A stretch of DNA of 64,000 nucleotides from Albidovulum sp. (lineage in GTDB: Bacteria; Pseudomonadota; Alphaproteobacteria; Rhodobacterales; Rhodobacteraceae): the NCBI GenBank assembly GCA_020637635.1, contig JACKKB010000002.1, forward strand, positions 206,001-270,000, given 5' to 3'. Positions 32,513 through 42,968 of this stretch are shown here, one piece after another. Positions within the stretch are counted from its first letter, which is position 1, and every line of letters begins with the position of its first letter. A program made the translations under genes and the position numbers. The notes under the pieces were generated by a model. It ran no database searches. It saw nothing but the letters and a program-made list of their open reading frames with translations, and was not told the DNA's origin.

Positions 32513-35500
32513 TCAGCTACCCTTCTGATCCACATTGACTGCTTCCGCCCCCGCTGCGAACACCAGTTCCGGCAGGACCACTTCCCACTCGTCACGGCGG
32601 AGCAGGTGGTGGTACTCCTCGTCGCCATCCTCGCGCCGCCAGGTCAGTATGGCCGCGACCTCGCCGCGCAGGAAAGTGGTGCCTTCAGGTGGGGCAAAGG
32701 CGCGGGCGAGGCGGGCAAGCGTTTGGCCTTGGGCGTTCTCGATCCGCCAGCGGTCGCCGTCGCGGAGAAGATGGACGAGGTCACCAGGGCGCGCGGCGGC
32801 GATGGCGGCCAGCGCCGGATCACCCGGCCGCAGACGCCCGGCGAAAGACAGGTCCACCAGTTTTGGGTCCGGCGGCACATAGCGCAGGCGGGCACGCGGC
32901 AGGGCTGTGGTGTCGGGGGTGACGCGGCGGGAAAGGACAGCGTCACCGGGCTGCACGAAGGCGTGCGGTCCGTCTGTCAGCACGGTCAGGGTGGACCGCG
33001 CCCGCGTCATGGCGACATAAAACAGGCGGCGTGGGGCGTCGGCATCCTCGCCGCGCGAGGGGCGATCCCAGCCGCCGTTCAGGATCGCAACATAATCGAA
33101 CTCCAGCCCTTTGGCGCGGTGGGCGGTCATCAGAAGAAGGCCCCGCTGTTCGCCACGAGCGTCCCGTGCCCATTCGCCGAACCACTGCACGAGGTCAGGC
33201 ACCGGGGCAGCCTTCTCGACCAGTTCACGCGCCAAGGTGCCGATACCTTCGCCGATCAGGTCAGTCCAACGCGATTGCGGCTGGGCGTTCAGGACGGCGA
33301 CCAGATCAGGTATGGTCAGCAGACGCGTCCGATCCAACAGCAGGGCGCGAATGAAGCCTTGCATCTCGCGTAGTCGCCACAGACTCGGCAGAGTTTCATT
33401 GGCCATGTCGATGGGAATGCCCAAGGCTTCCGCATAGGCGCGCACGGGCTCCAGCCGGCGCCAGTCGCGGGCAATGACCGCACAGCGCCGCCATGACCAA
33501 TCGGGGTCGAGCCGGGACAGGCGCTGCAGTTCGTCCAGTGCAGCCACCGCCTGCGCGGTATCACCGCCCGCGTCCAGCAGGGTGACACGCCCTTGCGCCA
33601 CGGGGTCCAGAGCCGCCCAATCTCCGCCCGGCATCGCCTTGGCGCGGGCGCGGTTCACGGTGATGTCATGGCCTGCCTTCATGCGCTGAGCAGCAGGCGC
33701 GATCACGGCATTGGCCGCCGCAATGATATGGGCCGTGGAGCGGTAGTTCTCGGTCATCCAGACCGGTTTGGCGGCATAATCCGCCTCGAACCTGCGTATG
33801 AAGTCGATGCTGGCCCCGGCGAAGGCGTAGATGTTCTGGTCATCGTCGCCCACGGCAAAGAGGCTGATGCGCAGCTCATCCTCCAGCGACCGCCCCGCCA
33901 CCGCGCCGATCAGGGCGTATTCCTCGGGGCCGATGTCCTGATATTCGTCGACCAGAAGCCAGCGATAGCCCTGGATGAGCGTTTCGCGCAGCGCCTCGGC
34001 CTCCGCCTTGGTCAGACCATCCCCGCGCAGCAGGGCCACGGCCTGCATGACAATGCCGTCAAAGTCGCGCGGGCCGTCGTGATCGCCTGCAAAGCTCGCC
34101 CCCATCAGCCGCATCGCCAGCGCGTGGCAGGTCGACACAGTCACCCCCGCTGCGTCATCCCCGATCAGGCGGCGAAGGCGTTCGCGGATCTCGGCCGCTG
34201 CGTGGCGATTGTAGGTCAGAACCAGTATACCGCGCGGGTCTTCGCGCTTCACGCGGATGAGATAGGCGATGCGGTGCACAAGCACGCGCGTCTTGCCCGA
34301 TCCTGGCCCCGCCAGCACCAGCACGTTGGTCTGTTCGCGGTCATCGCGCACGATCTCAGCCTGCACGGGGTTATCCAACGCATCAACGATGGTCCGCCAT
34401 GAGGTGCCGGTGGTCTGCCGCCGGATTTCCGTGCCGCGCCCAGGCAGCCATCGGCGCAGGAAGGCGTCGCGGTCCAGCACGAAGTAATCCTCGGAAAGGC
34501 GCTGGGCCTGATCCATCGCCTCCAGCCCCTTTTCGGCATAGGCGGCCATCACATGGGTCTGGATCGTCGTCTCGTTGTAGTGCTCTTCGAGGGGCGCAAA
34601 GTGCTGCACCGTGAAGGGCCCGCCCTTGGGGCTCAGATGAACCGTGATCGCCGGGCGGAACACCGTCAGGCCCCGGCCCAAGGTGGCAACCTGCTGTTCG
34701 TGCAGCCACAGAAGCGCGCGGTCCATCAGGCGGGTCATGTCCTTGACCTCGGCCCGCAACAGCGCATCACCGTTCAGAGCATCCAGCATCGCGCCAAGGG
34801 TGGTCTCGACCTGAATGTCCTTGCCTCGCGTGCCTTTGGCCACTTTTCCGGTGAGATGGGCCAAGAGCGCCCGCGCGCCCTGCCGCCGCAGATCGGCGGT
34901 GCGGGCAACCACAGGCCAAGAGCGTTCCAGCCGCACGAAGATCGTATTCCGACTGACCTTGCGCAGAGTCAGGTTCCCCCGCCCGCCGTCCTGATCGCGC
35001 CCGTCCTGCGCCATGCCGCGCAAGATGGTTTCCACAAGATCGGGGCGCACCTGCGCGTGGCCCTTGTCACGCAGGGCTTGGCAGGTTTCGGTCAGGTTCA
35101 AGGGTTGCGCCTCGACCCCTTCGGCATCCGGCACGGTCTCTTGCATCAGGGCGATCAAGTCGGCTTCCATCCGGGCCGCGTGATCCAGACGGCGGGCCGA
35201 GGCATCCTCGACCCCAAGATGCACATAGACCGTGACAGCCGTGTCGTTGCTGGCGATCCCCAGCACCTCAAGATCGGCAAAGGCCCGCTGCAGATCCCGG
35301 CCCGTCAGCCCGCACGCCCCGGTGAGATCATCGGTGGAAACCCCTGCGTCGATGGGCGCATTCATCACATGGCGCACGAGGTCCAGAAGCTGCTTGCGCC
35401 GCCTTCCGGTAATCTGCGCCCGGTCCAGGATCGCCGAAGCCTCATCCACCGACCGGATGCGCAGCGACGACGGGAACACCTGCACCCGGTTTTCCTCACG

Positions 35501-37621
35501 GGAAAGCAGCGTCGCCTCCTCGAGCCAGGCGACGGCGGTTTTTACACGGGTGTCGTCGGTGGTCTTGTCGCGCTCGAATTCCTGATCCTTTTCCTCACGC
35601 ACGATCTCGCCCGGCGTGGCGATCACCTCGCCGGACTTGTGCTTTTCCATCCGCCGCAGCGCCTTCAGGATTGCACCAATCTCATGCCGCGCCAGCCGCG
35701 AGCGGGCGGACAGCGAGAATTGCCGCTCCACATCCTCGGGGCTGAACAAGAGCACGCAATTGGCTGGGCCACGATCCCGCCCCGCGCGGCCTGCCTCTTG
35801 CAGGTAGTTCTCCAAGGATCCCGGAATATCGCCATGCACCACCAGCCGGATATCGGGCTTGTCGATGCCCATGCCAAAAGCGTTGGTCGCGGCGATCACC
35901 CGCAACTGGCCGATGCGAAATGCCTCTTGCACATCGCGCTTGCGGTCGGGCGGCAGGCCAGCGTGGAAGAAGTCCGCCGCCAGCCCCTGCCCTTTCAGGA
36001 ACTCCGCCACCTTTTCCGTGGCCCCGCGGGTGGCGCAATAGACCACAGCGCCCGAGGCGCCTTCAGGCGGCAGATTCGCCTCGATGGCGGACAGGATGTC
36101 GGTCAGCTTGGTGGCCTTCTGCGTGGGCAGCACGGCGAAGGACAGGTTGGCGCGCACCGCCCCGCCATCCAGCAACATCAGATCCACCCCCAGACGGGTC
36201 TGGAAATGGTCGCGGATGTCGCGCACCACCTCGGGCTTGGCGGTGGCTGTCAGGCACAAAACGGGCGCAGGGCTGTCGCCCGAGAACTCCTTGATGAAGC
36301 GGCTGACATAGCGGTAGTCGGGCCGGAAATCGTGGCCCCATTTGCTGATGCAATGCGCCTCGTCCAGAACCCACAGCCCGACCTCGCGTTGTTGCAGAAC
36401 GGTGCGGATCGACGGTGACCGCAATTGTTCGGGTGAGATCAGCAGCATCGCCGCATCGCCCATCCGCACCTTTTCCAGCGCGTCATGCCGTTCGGGCAGC
36501 GACAGCATGCCGTTCACCGTCACCGCACTGGAAATCCCTGCCCGCGCCAGCCCCTGCACCTGATCCGCCATCAGCGCCACAAGCGGCGAGATCACCACCG
36601 TCAGCGCCCCGGTCTTGTCGAACCGCGACAGCGCCGGGATCTGGTAGCAGACCGATTTGCCCGTGCCGGTCGGCAGGATGCCCAGCACGGATTTGCCAGC
36701 CATCGCCTCGGCCACGATGCGTTCCTGCAAGGGGCGGCCCATGTCGTCCACCGGCTGCGGGCGGAAGGACGGAAAGCCGAACCACCGCTCCAGCGCAGCA
36801 TTCGGGTTGTTCTTCTCGGCGCACCAACCGCAAGCCGGATCGCCGCAGTTGGTGTCGCGAAGGTGCCGCACGATCAGCCCGGCCTGCGGGAACTGCAGCC
36901 GCACCCAGGGCGGCATGACCGAGTCCCCACCCGCCACCGAAATCCAGGACAGCGCATAGGCCATCGGCCAGCCGTTGCGCGGATCGGACAGGCGGCCAAG
37001 GGTCTGGTCCAGCCGGTGATTGCAGGCTCGGCCATCCAACAGTCGGCGGATGGCGGCATGGGCTGCGGCCTCACCAGGCGGCGGGCCCCGCAGAAACTGG
37101 AACAGCGCGTCGAAGCCTGCCCCGCCCTCGGCCCGCGTCGTCAGATGGTGATAGGCAAGCACCGCACCGGGCGCCTCCCGCCCCAGCCGGGTGAAGGCCG
37201 CGATCTGGTCGGACAGCACCTGCAGCGCCAGCCGCGCATCCTGTTCGGGGTCATTCACATGCCCGACCTGCAGCCGTCCGTCCTGATAGTGCTTGACCAG
37301 ATGGTGGTAGGGATTGCGAGGAAAGGCCAACGGGTTCAGCCAGAGCGTATCGATCGGCGCAGCCCCTAGCCCCGCCAGCCGCGCCCGGTTCGCCACCAGA
37401 TGCGGCAGGTCGTGGCGCAGGATGTTGTGACCGACAAGATGAACCGCGCCCTCGCAGAACGCCTCCAGCCGGTCCAGCGCTGGTTCAAGCGCGGCCCCTT
37501 TGTGAGCCAGCCCCGCCTCGCCCCGAACCGCCGCAAAGGCAAAAAGCCGCGCAGACTTCGGATCAACCTCGAGATCGACCGAAACACAACGCGACAGGAA
37601 CAGGGTGGGGTCGAAGCTCAG
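32513..37621 (-). CDS. Exonuclease - RecQ - UvrD fusion protein
   Basis: About 1702 residues if started at the first open codon. Part 1: DEDD-type exonuclease (CVSVDLEVDP with D-x-E at the N terminus, HLVGHNILRHDLPHLV further on). Part 2: RecQ helicase, Walker A PTGTGKSVCYQ (about 322), DEAHCISKWGHDFR, and VI motif QEAGRAGRD. Part 3: UvrD/Rep helicase, Walker A AGPGSGKTRVLVHRIAYL (about 1103), DEYQDIGPEEYAL and VAMTRARSTLTVL. A cysteine set (CGDPACGWC) lies before RecQ. There is no ATG, GTG or TTG before the exonuclease motif: the frame opens after TAG 37624-37622 with CTG, so start is by CTG or the start codon has mutated. GTG 37396 would delete the exonuclease active site. Confidence 0.88.
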   Translation of the reverse strand: MSFDPTLFLSRCVSVDLEVDPKSARLFAFAAVRGEAGLAHKGAALEPALDRLEAFCEGAVHLVGHNILRHDLPHLVANRARLAGLGAAPIDTLWLNPLAFPRNPYHHLVKHYQDGRLQVGHVNDPEQDARLALQVLSDQIAAFTRLGREAPGAVLAYHHLTTRAEGGAGFDALFQFLRGPPPGEAAAHAAIRRLLDGRACNHRLDQTLGRLSDPRNGWPMAYALSWISVAGGDSVMPPWVRLQFPQAGLIVRHLRDTNCGDPACGWCAEKNNPNAALERWFGFPSFRPQPVDDMGRPLQERIVAEAMAGKSVLGILPTGTGKSVCYQIPALSRFDKTGALTVVISPLVALMADQVQGLARAGISSAVTVNGMLSLPERHDALEKVRMGDAAMLLISPEQLRSPSIRTVLQQREVGLWVLDEAHCISKWGHDFRPDYRYVSRFIKEFSGDSPAPVLCLTATAKPEVVRDIRDHFQTRLGVDLMLLDGGAVRANLSFAVLPTQKATKLTDILSAIEANLPPEGASGAVVYCATRGATEKVAEFLKGQGLAADFFHAGLPPDRKRDVQEAFRIGQLRVIAATNAFGMGIDKPDIRLVVHGDIPGSLENYLQEAGRAGRDRGPANCVLLFSPEDVERQFSLSARSRLARHEIGAILKALRRMEKHKSGEVIATPGEIVREEKDQEFERDKTTDDTRVKTAVAWLEEATLLSREENRVQVFPSSLRIRSVDEASAILDRAQITGRRRKQLLDLVRHVMNAPIDAGVSTDDLTGACGLTGRDLQRAFADLEVLGIASNDTAVTVYVHLGVEDASARRLDHAARMEADLIALMQETVPDAEGVEAQPLNLTETCQALRDKGHAQVRPDLVETILRGMAQDGRDQDGGRGNLTLRKVSRNTIFVRLERSWPVVARTADLRRQGARALLAHLTGKVAKGTRGKDIQVETTLGAMLDALNGDALLRAEVKDMTRLMDRALLWLHEQQVATLGRGLTVFRPAITVHLSPKGGPFTVQHFAPLEEHYNETTIQTHVMAAYAEKGLEAMDQAQRLSEDYFVLDRDAFLRRWLPGRGTEIRRQTTGTSWRTIVDALDNPVQAEIVRDDREQTNVLVLAGPGSGKTRVLVHRIAYLIRVKREDPRGILVLTYNRHAAAEIRERLRRLIGDDAAGVTVSTCHALAMRLMGASFAGDHDGPRDFDGIVMQAVALLRGDGLTKAEAEALRETLIQGYRWLLVDEYQDIGPEEYALIGAVAGRSLEDELRISLFAVGDDDQNIYAFAGASIDFIRRFEADYAAKPVWMTENYRSTAHIIAAANAVIAPAAQRMKAGHDITVNRARAKAMPGGDWAALDPVAQGRVTLLDAGGDTAQAVAALDELQRLSRLDPDWSWRRCAVIARDWRRLEPVRAYAEALGIPIDMANETLPSLWRLREMQGFIRALLLDRTRLLTIPDLVAVLNAQPQSRWTDLIGEGIGTLARELVEKAAPVPDLVQWFGEWARDARGEQRGLLLMTAHRAKGLEFDYVAILNGGWDRPSRGEDADAPRRLFYVAMTRARSTLTVLTDGPHAFVQPGDAVLSRRVTPDTTALPRARLRYVPPDPKLVDLSFAGRLRPGDPALAAIAAARPGDLVHLLRDGDRWRIENAQGQTLARLARAFAPPEGTTFLRGEVAAILTWRREDGDEEYHHLLRRDEWEVVLPELVFAAGAEAVNVDQKGS

Positions 37622-38020
37622 CTATCCGAAATCCAAGGGCGAAGATGAAGGCGCAAGCCATTGATAACCCTGTTGCCCAAGGAAGCAATGCCGTAGATCG
37701 ATCTGCGCCCCGGACCAGCGACTTGAAGGGCCTGCATCGTTGCGTGCTTTCTGTTCGGGCTACTTTCGGTCAGGCTCCGATGCGATCCATTGCATAGAGA
37801 GTAGTTTCGGAACGTCTGGAAAACCTGCACGTTCCGGTGTGATCTGGTAAGGTCGGAATGCGACGAGGAGCCCCGCCGGACCCGAAGCGGCAGCGGCAAA
37901 ATGGAGGCGGAAAATCACTTACCAAACGCCTGCAACCTGTTCAGAGATAAACGGGACCACATCAGTCCGACTCACCGTTGGTCCTTTCTCGTTGCCGCAA
38001 AGCCAAACCTTCCTTGAATC
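37622..38020. other. Intergenic stretch between the helicase fusion and arcC
   Basis: 400 bases upstream of the helicase fusion (minus strand) and downstream of arcC. No reading frame with coding character. Slightly lower GC than the genes around it. It must contain the helicase promoter; I see no convincing -35/-10 pair and no strong ribosome site before the first open codon. Confidence 0.5.
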
Positions 38021-38927
38021 TCAATCTCCGTTCCGGACACGGGTGCCCGCGCGCCGTTCCAGGATCTCTACCGCCTGATCGAGCCGCCCGACCCCGGCCA
38101 GCCCGCCTTGGTCGGCAAAGTCTGCGGCGGCGGTCATTTTCGGTCCCATCGACCCGGCAGGAAGATCGAGTGCGCGCGCCTCGTCGGGGGTCAGCGAGGC
38201 GATCACTGCTTCGGTCGGGGTGCCGAAATCGCGATAGACGGCATCCACGTCGGTCAGCAACAAGAGGGCATCTGCTCCGAGTTGGCATGCCAGAAGAGCA
38301 CTGGCGGCATCCTTGTCGATCACCGCCTCGATCCCGGTCATGCTGCCATCGCGCTGCCGCAGCACCGGAATGCCGCCTCCGCCGGTGCAGATCACGATCA
38401 CGTCCCGCTCCAGCAGAAGCTGCAGCACGCGTATGTCGGGGACTTCTTTCGGTACCGGCGAGGGCACGACGCGGCGCCACTTGTCGCCATCGGGCGCAAT
38501 GGACCAGCCGGCGGCCCTGGCGCGGGCCTCGGCTTCTTCACGTTCGTAGACCGGGCCGATGAACTTAGTGGGCTTGCCGAAAGCCGGGTCAGTCCCGTCC
38601 ACGATCACCTGGGTCAGCAGCGTGGCCACCGGCGACTGTGACCCAGCGCATTTTCCAGCTCCTGCTCGATCATGTAGCTGATCATGTGCCGCCGGTCTCG
38701 GCCCCAGCACATCCAGCGGATAGGCCTCGTCGCTTGTAGGCCGCGCCCTGCAGCGCCAGCAGCCGACCTGCGGGCCGTTGCCGTGGTGATGACCAGCCGG
38801 TGCGGCCTGAACGATGCGCGCATAGCGCGCGCAGCCTCGCGCACGTTGGCCCGCTGGTTTCGGCCGTCAGCGGCGGCTCGCCCCGCCGCAACAGGGCGTT
38901 GCCGCCAAGTGCTGACACCACAAGCAT
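38021..38927 (-). pseudogene. arcC: Carbamate kinase, broken by frameshifts
   Basis: Start ATG 38927 (MLVVSALGGNALLRRGEP) one base after the arcB stop. The last two thirds (38640-38021) are one clean frame with VIVICTGGGGIPVL, EAVIDKDAASALLA and MGPKMTAAADFA, all carbamate kinase signatures. The first third needs several 1- or 2-base corrections (for example near 38640, 38690, 38705 and 38735) to read LALQGAAYK, LDVLGAETGG and MISYMIEQELE. Carbamate kinase makes ATP from carbamoyl phosphate, the energy step of the arginine deiminase pathway. Protein words are preserved between indels, so sequencing error is as likely as decay. Confidence 0.85.
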
Positions 38928-38928
38928 T

Positions 38929-39917
38929 TCAGCCCCAGCGTGGCGACCAGAACGCCTTGATCGTGTGCAGCCGGTTCTCGGCCTGGTCGAAGGCGATCGA
39001 GCCAGGCTTTCAAAGACCTCCTCGGTCACTTCCATGCAATCGAGCCCGAACTCGTCCTTGATCTGCTGGCCGACGGTGGTTTTCGGTGTTGCTGGAAGGC
39101 AGGCGGGCAATGCATGAATCGGGCGCGCGGGTTGCCGGTTTTCATCACCTCGGCGTTGACACCTGATAGGGCATCAGCAGCTTGATGCGGTCAGCCCATT
39201 TCCTGGCCTCGCCATCGAGAGCCACACGTCGGTATAGACGAAATCCACCTTTCACGCCGTCGTCGACGGAATCGGTCAGCGTGATCCGCGCCCCGTGTCC
39301 TTGGCGACGGCATTTTCATAGTCCTGAATCCTGGCGTCGGCCACAGCGTGCTTTGGCGCGCAAAGCCGCACGTCCATGCCCATCTTGGCGCCGCCGATCA
39401 GCAGGCTGTCGCCCATGTTGTTCGCGAGGCATCGCCAAGGAAGCAATGACACCCTGACGCAGCGGCTTTTCGGCATGTTCCTGCATGGTCAGAAATCCGG
39501 CGAGGATCTGGGTCGGGTGGAACTCGTCCGTCAGCCCGTTGTGAACCGGCACGCCGGACCAGTCGGCTACGCGTCTGCACCACTTCCTGCCCGAAGCCGC
39601 TGGTATTCGATCGCGTCGTAGATGCGGCCCAGCACGCGGGCGGTGTCCTTGACGGTTTCTTGTGGCCCATGTAGTTTGCCGGACGGCCCCAGATAAGTCA
39701 CGGTCGCGTTTTGGTCATGCGCCGCCACCTCGAAGCCCACGCGGGTGCGGGTGCTGTCCTCTCGAAGATCAGCGCGATCTCCTTGCCCTTCAGCTTCGGC
39801 GCTTCGGTTCCGGCGTATTTCGCCGTCTTCAGATCGGCCAGTTCTGAAGGAAACCGATCTCGGCCGGGATGAAATCGCGGAGGTCAGGAAATGGCGGTTT
39901 TTCAGGTTGAACGACAT
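38929..39917 (-). pseudogene. arcB: Catabolic ornithine carbamoyltransferase, broken by frameshifts
   Basis: ATG 39917 with a strong ribosome site (GAGGAGG) just after the arcA stop; product begins MSFNLKNRHFLT. Frame corrections near 39880, 39845, 39761, 39600 and further on restore family hallmarks: DSTRTRVGFEVAAHD (carbamoyl phosphate site), ARVLGRIYDAIEY, VPVHNGLTDEFHPTQ and VTEEVFE near the end. It converts citrulline and phosphate to ornithine and carbamoyl phosphate. Indels are both insertions and deletions of one base. Confidence 0.85.
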
Positions 39918-39927
39918 TGGTGCCTCC

Positions 39928-41139
39928 TCAGACGGCGTCGCGGATGGTGGGGCAGGACATGCAGTGGCTGCCCGCCGCGGCCGCAGCCCAGCTCAACGCC
40001 CGGAATGGCGCGTACGCCGATGCCGGCGGCCTTCAGCGCCGCGTTGGGTGTCATCGTTGCGGTCATAGCCGATGACCCACGCGGACACCGAGCAGAGCAC
40101 GTTGCCGTCATTCCACTGTTCGCGCTTGCGTTCCTCCTCAGTGTTGCCGCCGGTCGCGACCAGTTCCAGCGACTTGTAGCGCCAGGACCTCGGCCACGAT
40201 CTCGAAGATCGGGCGCGGATCGTAGCGGAACTCTATCGCCGCCACGCCCTTGCCGGGGCGCAGGTCATAAGACCAGTTCCTCGGCCACTTCGCGAAAGGT
40301 CGGCGACCACGTTGCCGCCGCAGGGGTAAAGATCGTGTCCAGGTGCATCGCGGCGCGCGATTTCAGGATGGCAGGCGAACCGCTGGGCGCGCCCTTTCGA
40401 ACAGCGCGACCGCCAGTTGCCCGATGCCCTGCGGTGAAGACCGCTCGCCCATGCCGATAGCACCGTACCATTGCCGACCGGCATGATGTCGCCGCCTTCG
40501 ACGGTCGCCAGCCCGTGATCCACGCCGGGATCGCCGAAGTAGATCTCGGCCTTGCGGCAGAACTTGGGTTGGAACATGAATCGCGGTGTTCAGCAGCGTC
40601 TCGGGGCGCCAGGCCAGCCAGTGCATCGGTTGACCGAGAGACCCGCCATGGAATCAAGGCCGAGTTGTCGCCGTTGAAAGCGCGTTGGGCAGCGGCGGCA
40701 GGATCAGGCCCTGATGGCCAAGATAGGCCCCGGAACAACCCGCTGGGCTTGAACGGCAGATCGCCGGTCGCCAGCCCGCCCAGCCAGGTATTCCGCCAGC
40801 TTCGCGCCAGGCAGCTCTCCATCAGGCCCGCAGTTCGGCCAGCATGCCGACTTCAGCCTGATCGCGGTTGATGCGGTGGTCAGCACATACTTGCGCCCTC
40901 GGCCAGGTCCAGCGTCTCGGCCAGCAGGTCGTTCGTCCAGCACCTCGACGCCCTCGTCGCGTATGACGGATGCGAAGACGTCATGGTCCTTCTGCGCCTG
41001 CTTGACCGAAACACATCACGTCGAACAGCAGTTCTGGCAATTGTCGGGCGTCAGCCGGCGGTCAGAGCGCTGGGTCGGCGCCGATACCTGACGCAGCTTG
41101 CCAGTTTCAGGAGTGAACTCCAAGCGTTTGATCGGACAC
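39928..41139 (-). pseudogene. arcA: Arginine deiminase, broken by frameshifts
   Basis: Start GTG 41139 with AAGGAAAGG upstream (SDQTLGVHS), stop TGA 39930-39928. Family segments in different frames include AETLDLAEGRKYVLTT, GLFRGLSWPSGPDP and, at the end, GVELGCGRGG then a CPTIRDAV-type ending carrying the active-site cysteine region. Many one-base shifts separate them. It hydrolyses arginine to citrulline and ammonia, the first step of the pathway. Starts 16 bases after the arcD-like stop, so the operon order is D-A-B-C. Confidence 0.85.
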
Positions 41140-41154
41140 GGTTTCTACCTTTCC

Positions 41155-42585
41155 TTACAGAAGTGCGGCGACAGTGAGAGCCGCCGTGATGAGCCAGCAG
41201 GATCAGCATCAGCGGCCAGATGAGGCCAACCAGCGGATGTAGGACACATGCGCGATGGCAAGCCGCCGACCACGACCGCGAAGGTCGGGTTGATCAGGAT
41301 TCACCAGCCCGTTGGCCGACTGGAAGGCCGTGACCACCAGGTCGCGCCGACACCAACGAAATCGGCAACGGCGCCGCCAGTCGGCATCGACAGCACCGCT
41401 AGCCCCGAAGAGGACGGCACGAAGAAACTCATCCGACCTCGATCAAGAACATCAGGTTGATGAAGGCGATCGCCGAGGCCGCCCAGCGACTGTTCCGCAC
41501 CGTGCAGGATCGTGTCGGCGATCAGCCCATATGATCACCACGATACCGCGGGCAAAGACCGACCACCAGAGCGACGCCAGAAGATCGCGCGCGCCATCTG
41601 ACAAGCTGCCGGTCAACTTTTTCGCCAGCCGTCCAATCCAGACCATTGACGATGGCCGATCCGAAGAACCAGCGCACCCATCTTGTCCATCCACCAGCCT
41701 GGCTGGGGCGCCTGAATCATCGCCGCAAGGTCAGCGCAAAGATGATCAGGACGACCTTCTGTGTGCCTGTCGGGTGGCATCTTCCATATTGCCGAACCCG
41801 CGTGCAGGAACAGCCTGCGATGCGCATCGGCCTGGCCGCCACGATCGGGCGGACGGATCGGTCTTGACCCGATGCGCATAGCGCATGACATAAGGCCACT
41901 GAATCGCAGCCCGCCCAGCAGGATCACGACGCGAAGGATCATGCACTTCGGTAAAGATGCTGCCGCATTGGCCGCGTGATCAGTGGCAAACGGGTTGATG
42001 GTGGAACCCAGCACGCCAATACCTGCACCGGTCAGGATCGTGGCCACCCCGTCACCGCATCATAGCCCGCGGCGATCATCACCGGATAAGGATCGCGTAA
42101 AGGCCAGCGTCTCCTCGGCCATGCCATAGGTCGTGCCGCCAAGCGCAAACAGCGACATCAGGATCGGATCATCCAGATCTCGCTTCCCTTCATCGCGATC
42201 ATCGCCGTCTTGATCCTCGTCATCGCGCCGGTCGCATTGACCACGCCAAGAAAGCCGCCAAGGAACAGCACGAAAGCGCCACATCGATGGCGTTCGCCTC
42301 CTCATAACTGTCAGGGTCATGAAACCCGCGACGGTGCCAACATCACCTCGACAAGCCCGGGTTCCTCGACCGTCTTGAAAGTGCAGCCACGGCCACTTCA
42401 CGGCCGATTTCCTCGTTCATCACCCGGTCATACTGGCCTGCGGGGATGATCCAGGTCAGCGCGGCGACAAAGATGATCAGCAGGAAAAGGATCGTGTAGG
42501 CAGTCGGAAAACGGGATGCGAGACCATGGGCGGGATCGTTTTCCGATGCGCCCGGATCGCCGCTTGGCGCGTTCTGATCTGTCAT
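41155..42585 (-). pseudogene. YfcC/ArcD-like basic amino acid antiporter, broken by frameshifts
   Basis: ATG 42585, with GGGAGA upstream, begins a polar tail and then a first helix FPTAYTILFLLIIFVAALTW followed by IIPAGQYDR, the signature start of the YfcC/DcuC-type family. Later hydrophobic segments (for example LIWPLMLILLAHHGG near 41190) are spread over all three frames. In arc operons this family exchanges arginine for ornithine. About 1430 bases would code for a normal-length 475-residue carrier once frames are corrected. Confidence 0.75.
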
Positions 42586-42962
42586 GGCTGGTCTCCCTAC
42601 GGTTAACTCCGATGTGCAAATCTCAACCCAAAGCTATCGAGGCTTGACGCCAAATCAAATTGCTCGATGCTGAGGCAGCAGACAATTTGAGATGGTCAAG
42701 TCCTCAATGCTGATTGATTGCTCTGCCTGACTGGGCTTTTGCGCTTGATAGCACGGGCGATTGCACCGGTCCATGATGCAGATCAAGCCGGCGCGACTCC
42801 CCGACACTGTTCCCGCCGCAACCCGCGTGCGGTCGCCGGCGCGTGGGGCCAAAACATGAGGAAGCGACAGGAAATGACGAGCGGCTACGAAGGGATGAAT
42901 GTCGTAGGAGGGCCAAAGACAGGCATCCTCGTCAGCGCGGCCATTGATAGCCAGCAGAAGGC
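42586..42962. other. Divergent control region between arcD and the P-type ATPase
   Basis: 377 bases, less GC-rich than the genes, between outward-facing genes. Contains two FNR-box-like dyads, TTGA-N7-TCAA near 42640 and TTGA-N5-TCAA at 42687-42699, each one base away from the normal spacing of TTGA-N6-TCAA. No gene seen. Confidence 0.55.
42687..42699. promoter_or_regulatory. FNR/Anr-like dyad with one base missing
   Basis: TTGAGATGGTCAA. Spacing is 5 instead of 6 between half-sites. As this block is full of one-base indels, the real sequence may be a standard box. FNR-type control would fit an arginine deiminase operon. Position is about 100 bases upstream of arcD. Confidence 0.35.
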
Positions 42963-42968
42963 ATGCTG

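Noticed and set aside
34553..36418. 621-codon plus-strand frame
   Set aside because: Lies antisense to the RecQ-UvrD gene in GC-rich DNA; no recognisable domain and shadow-type composition.
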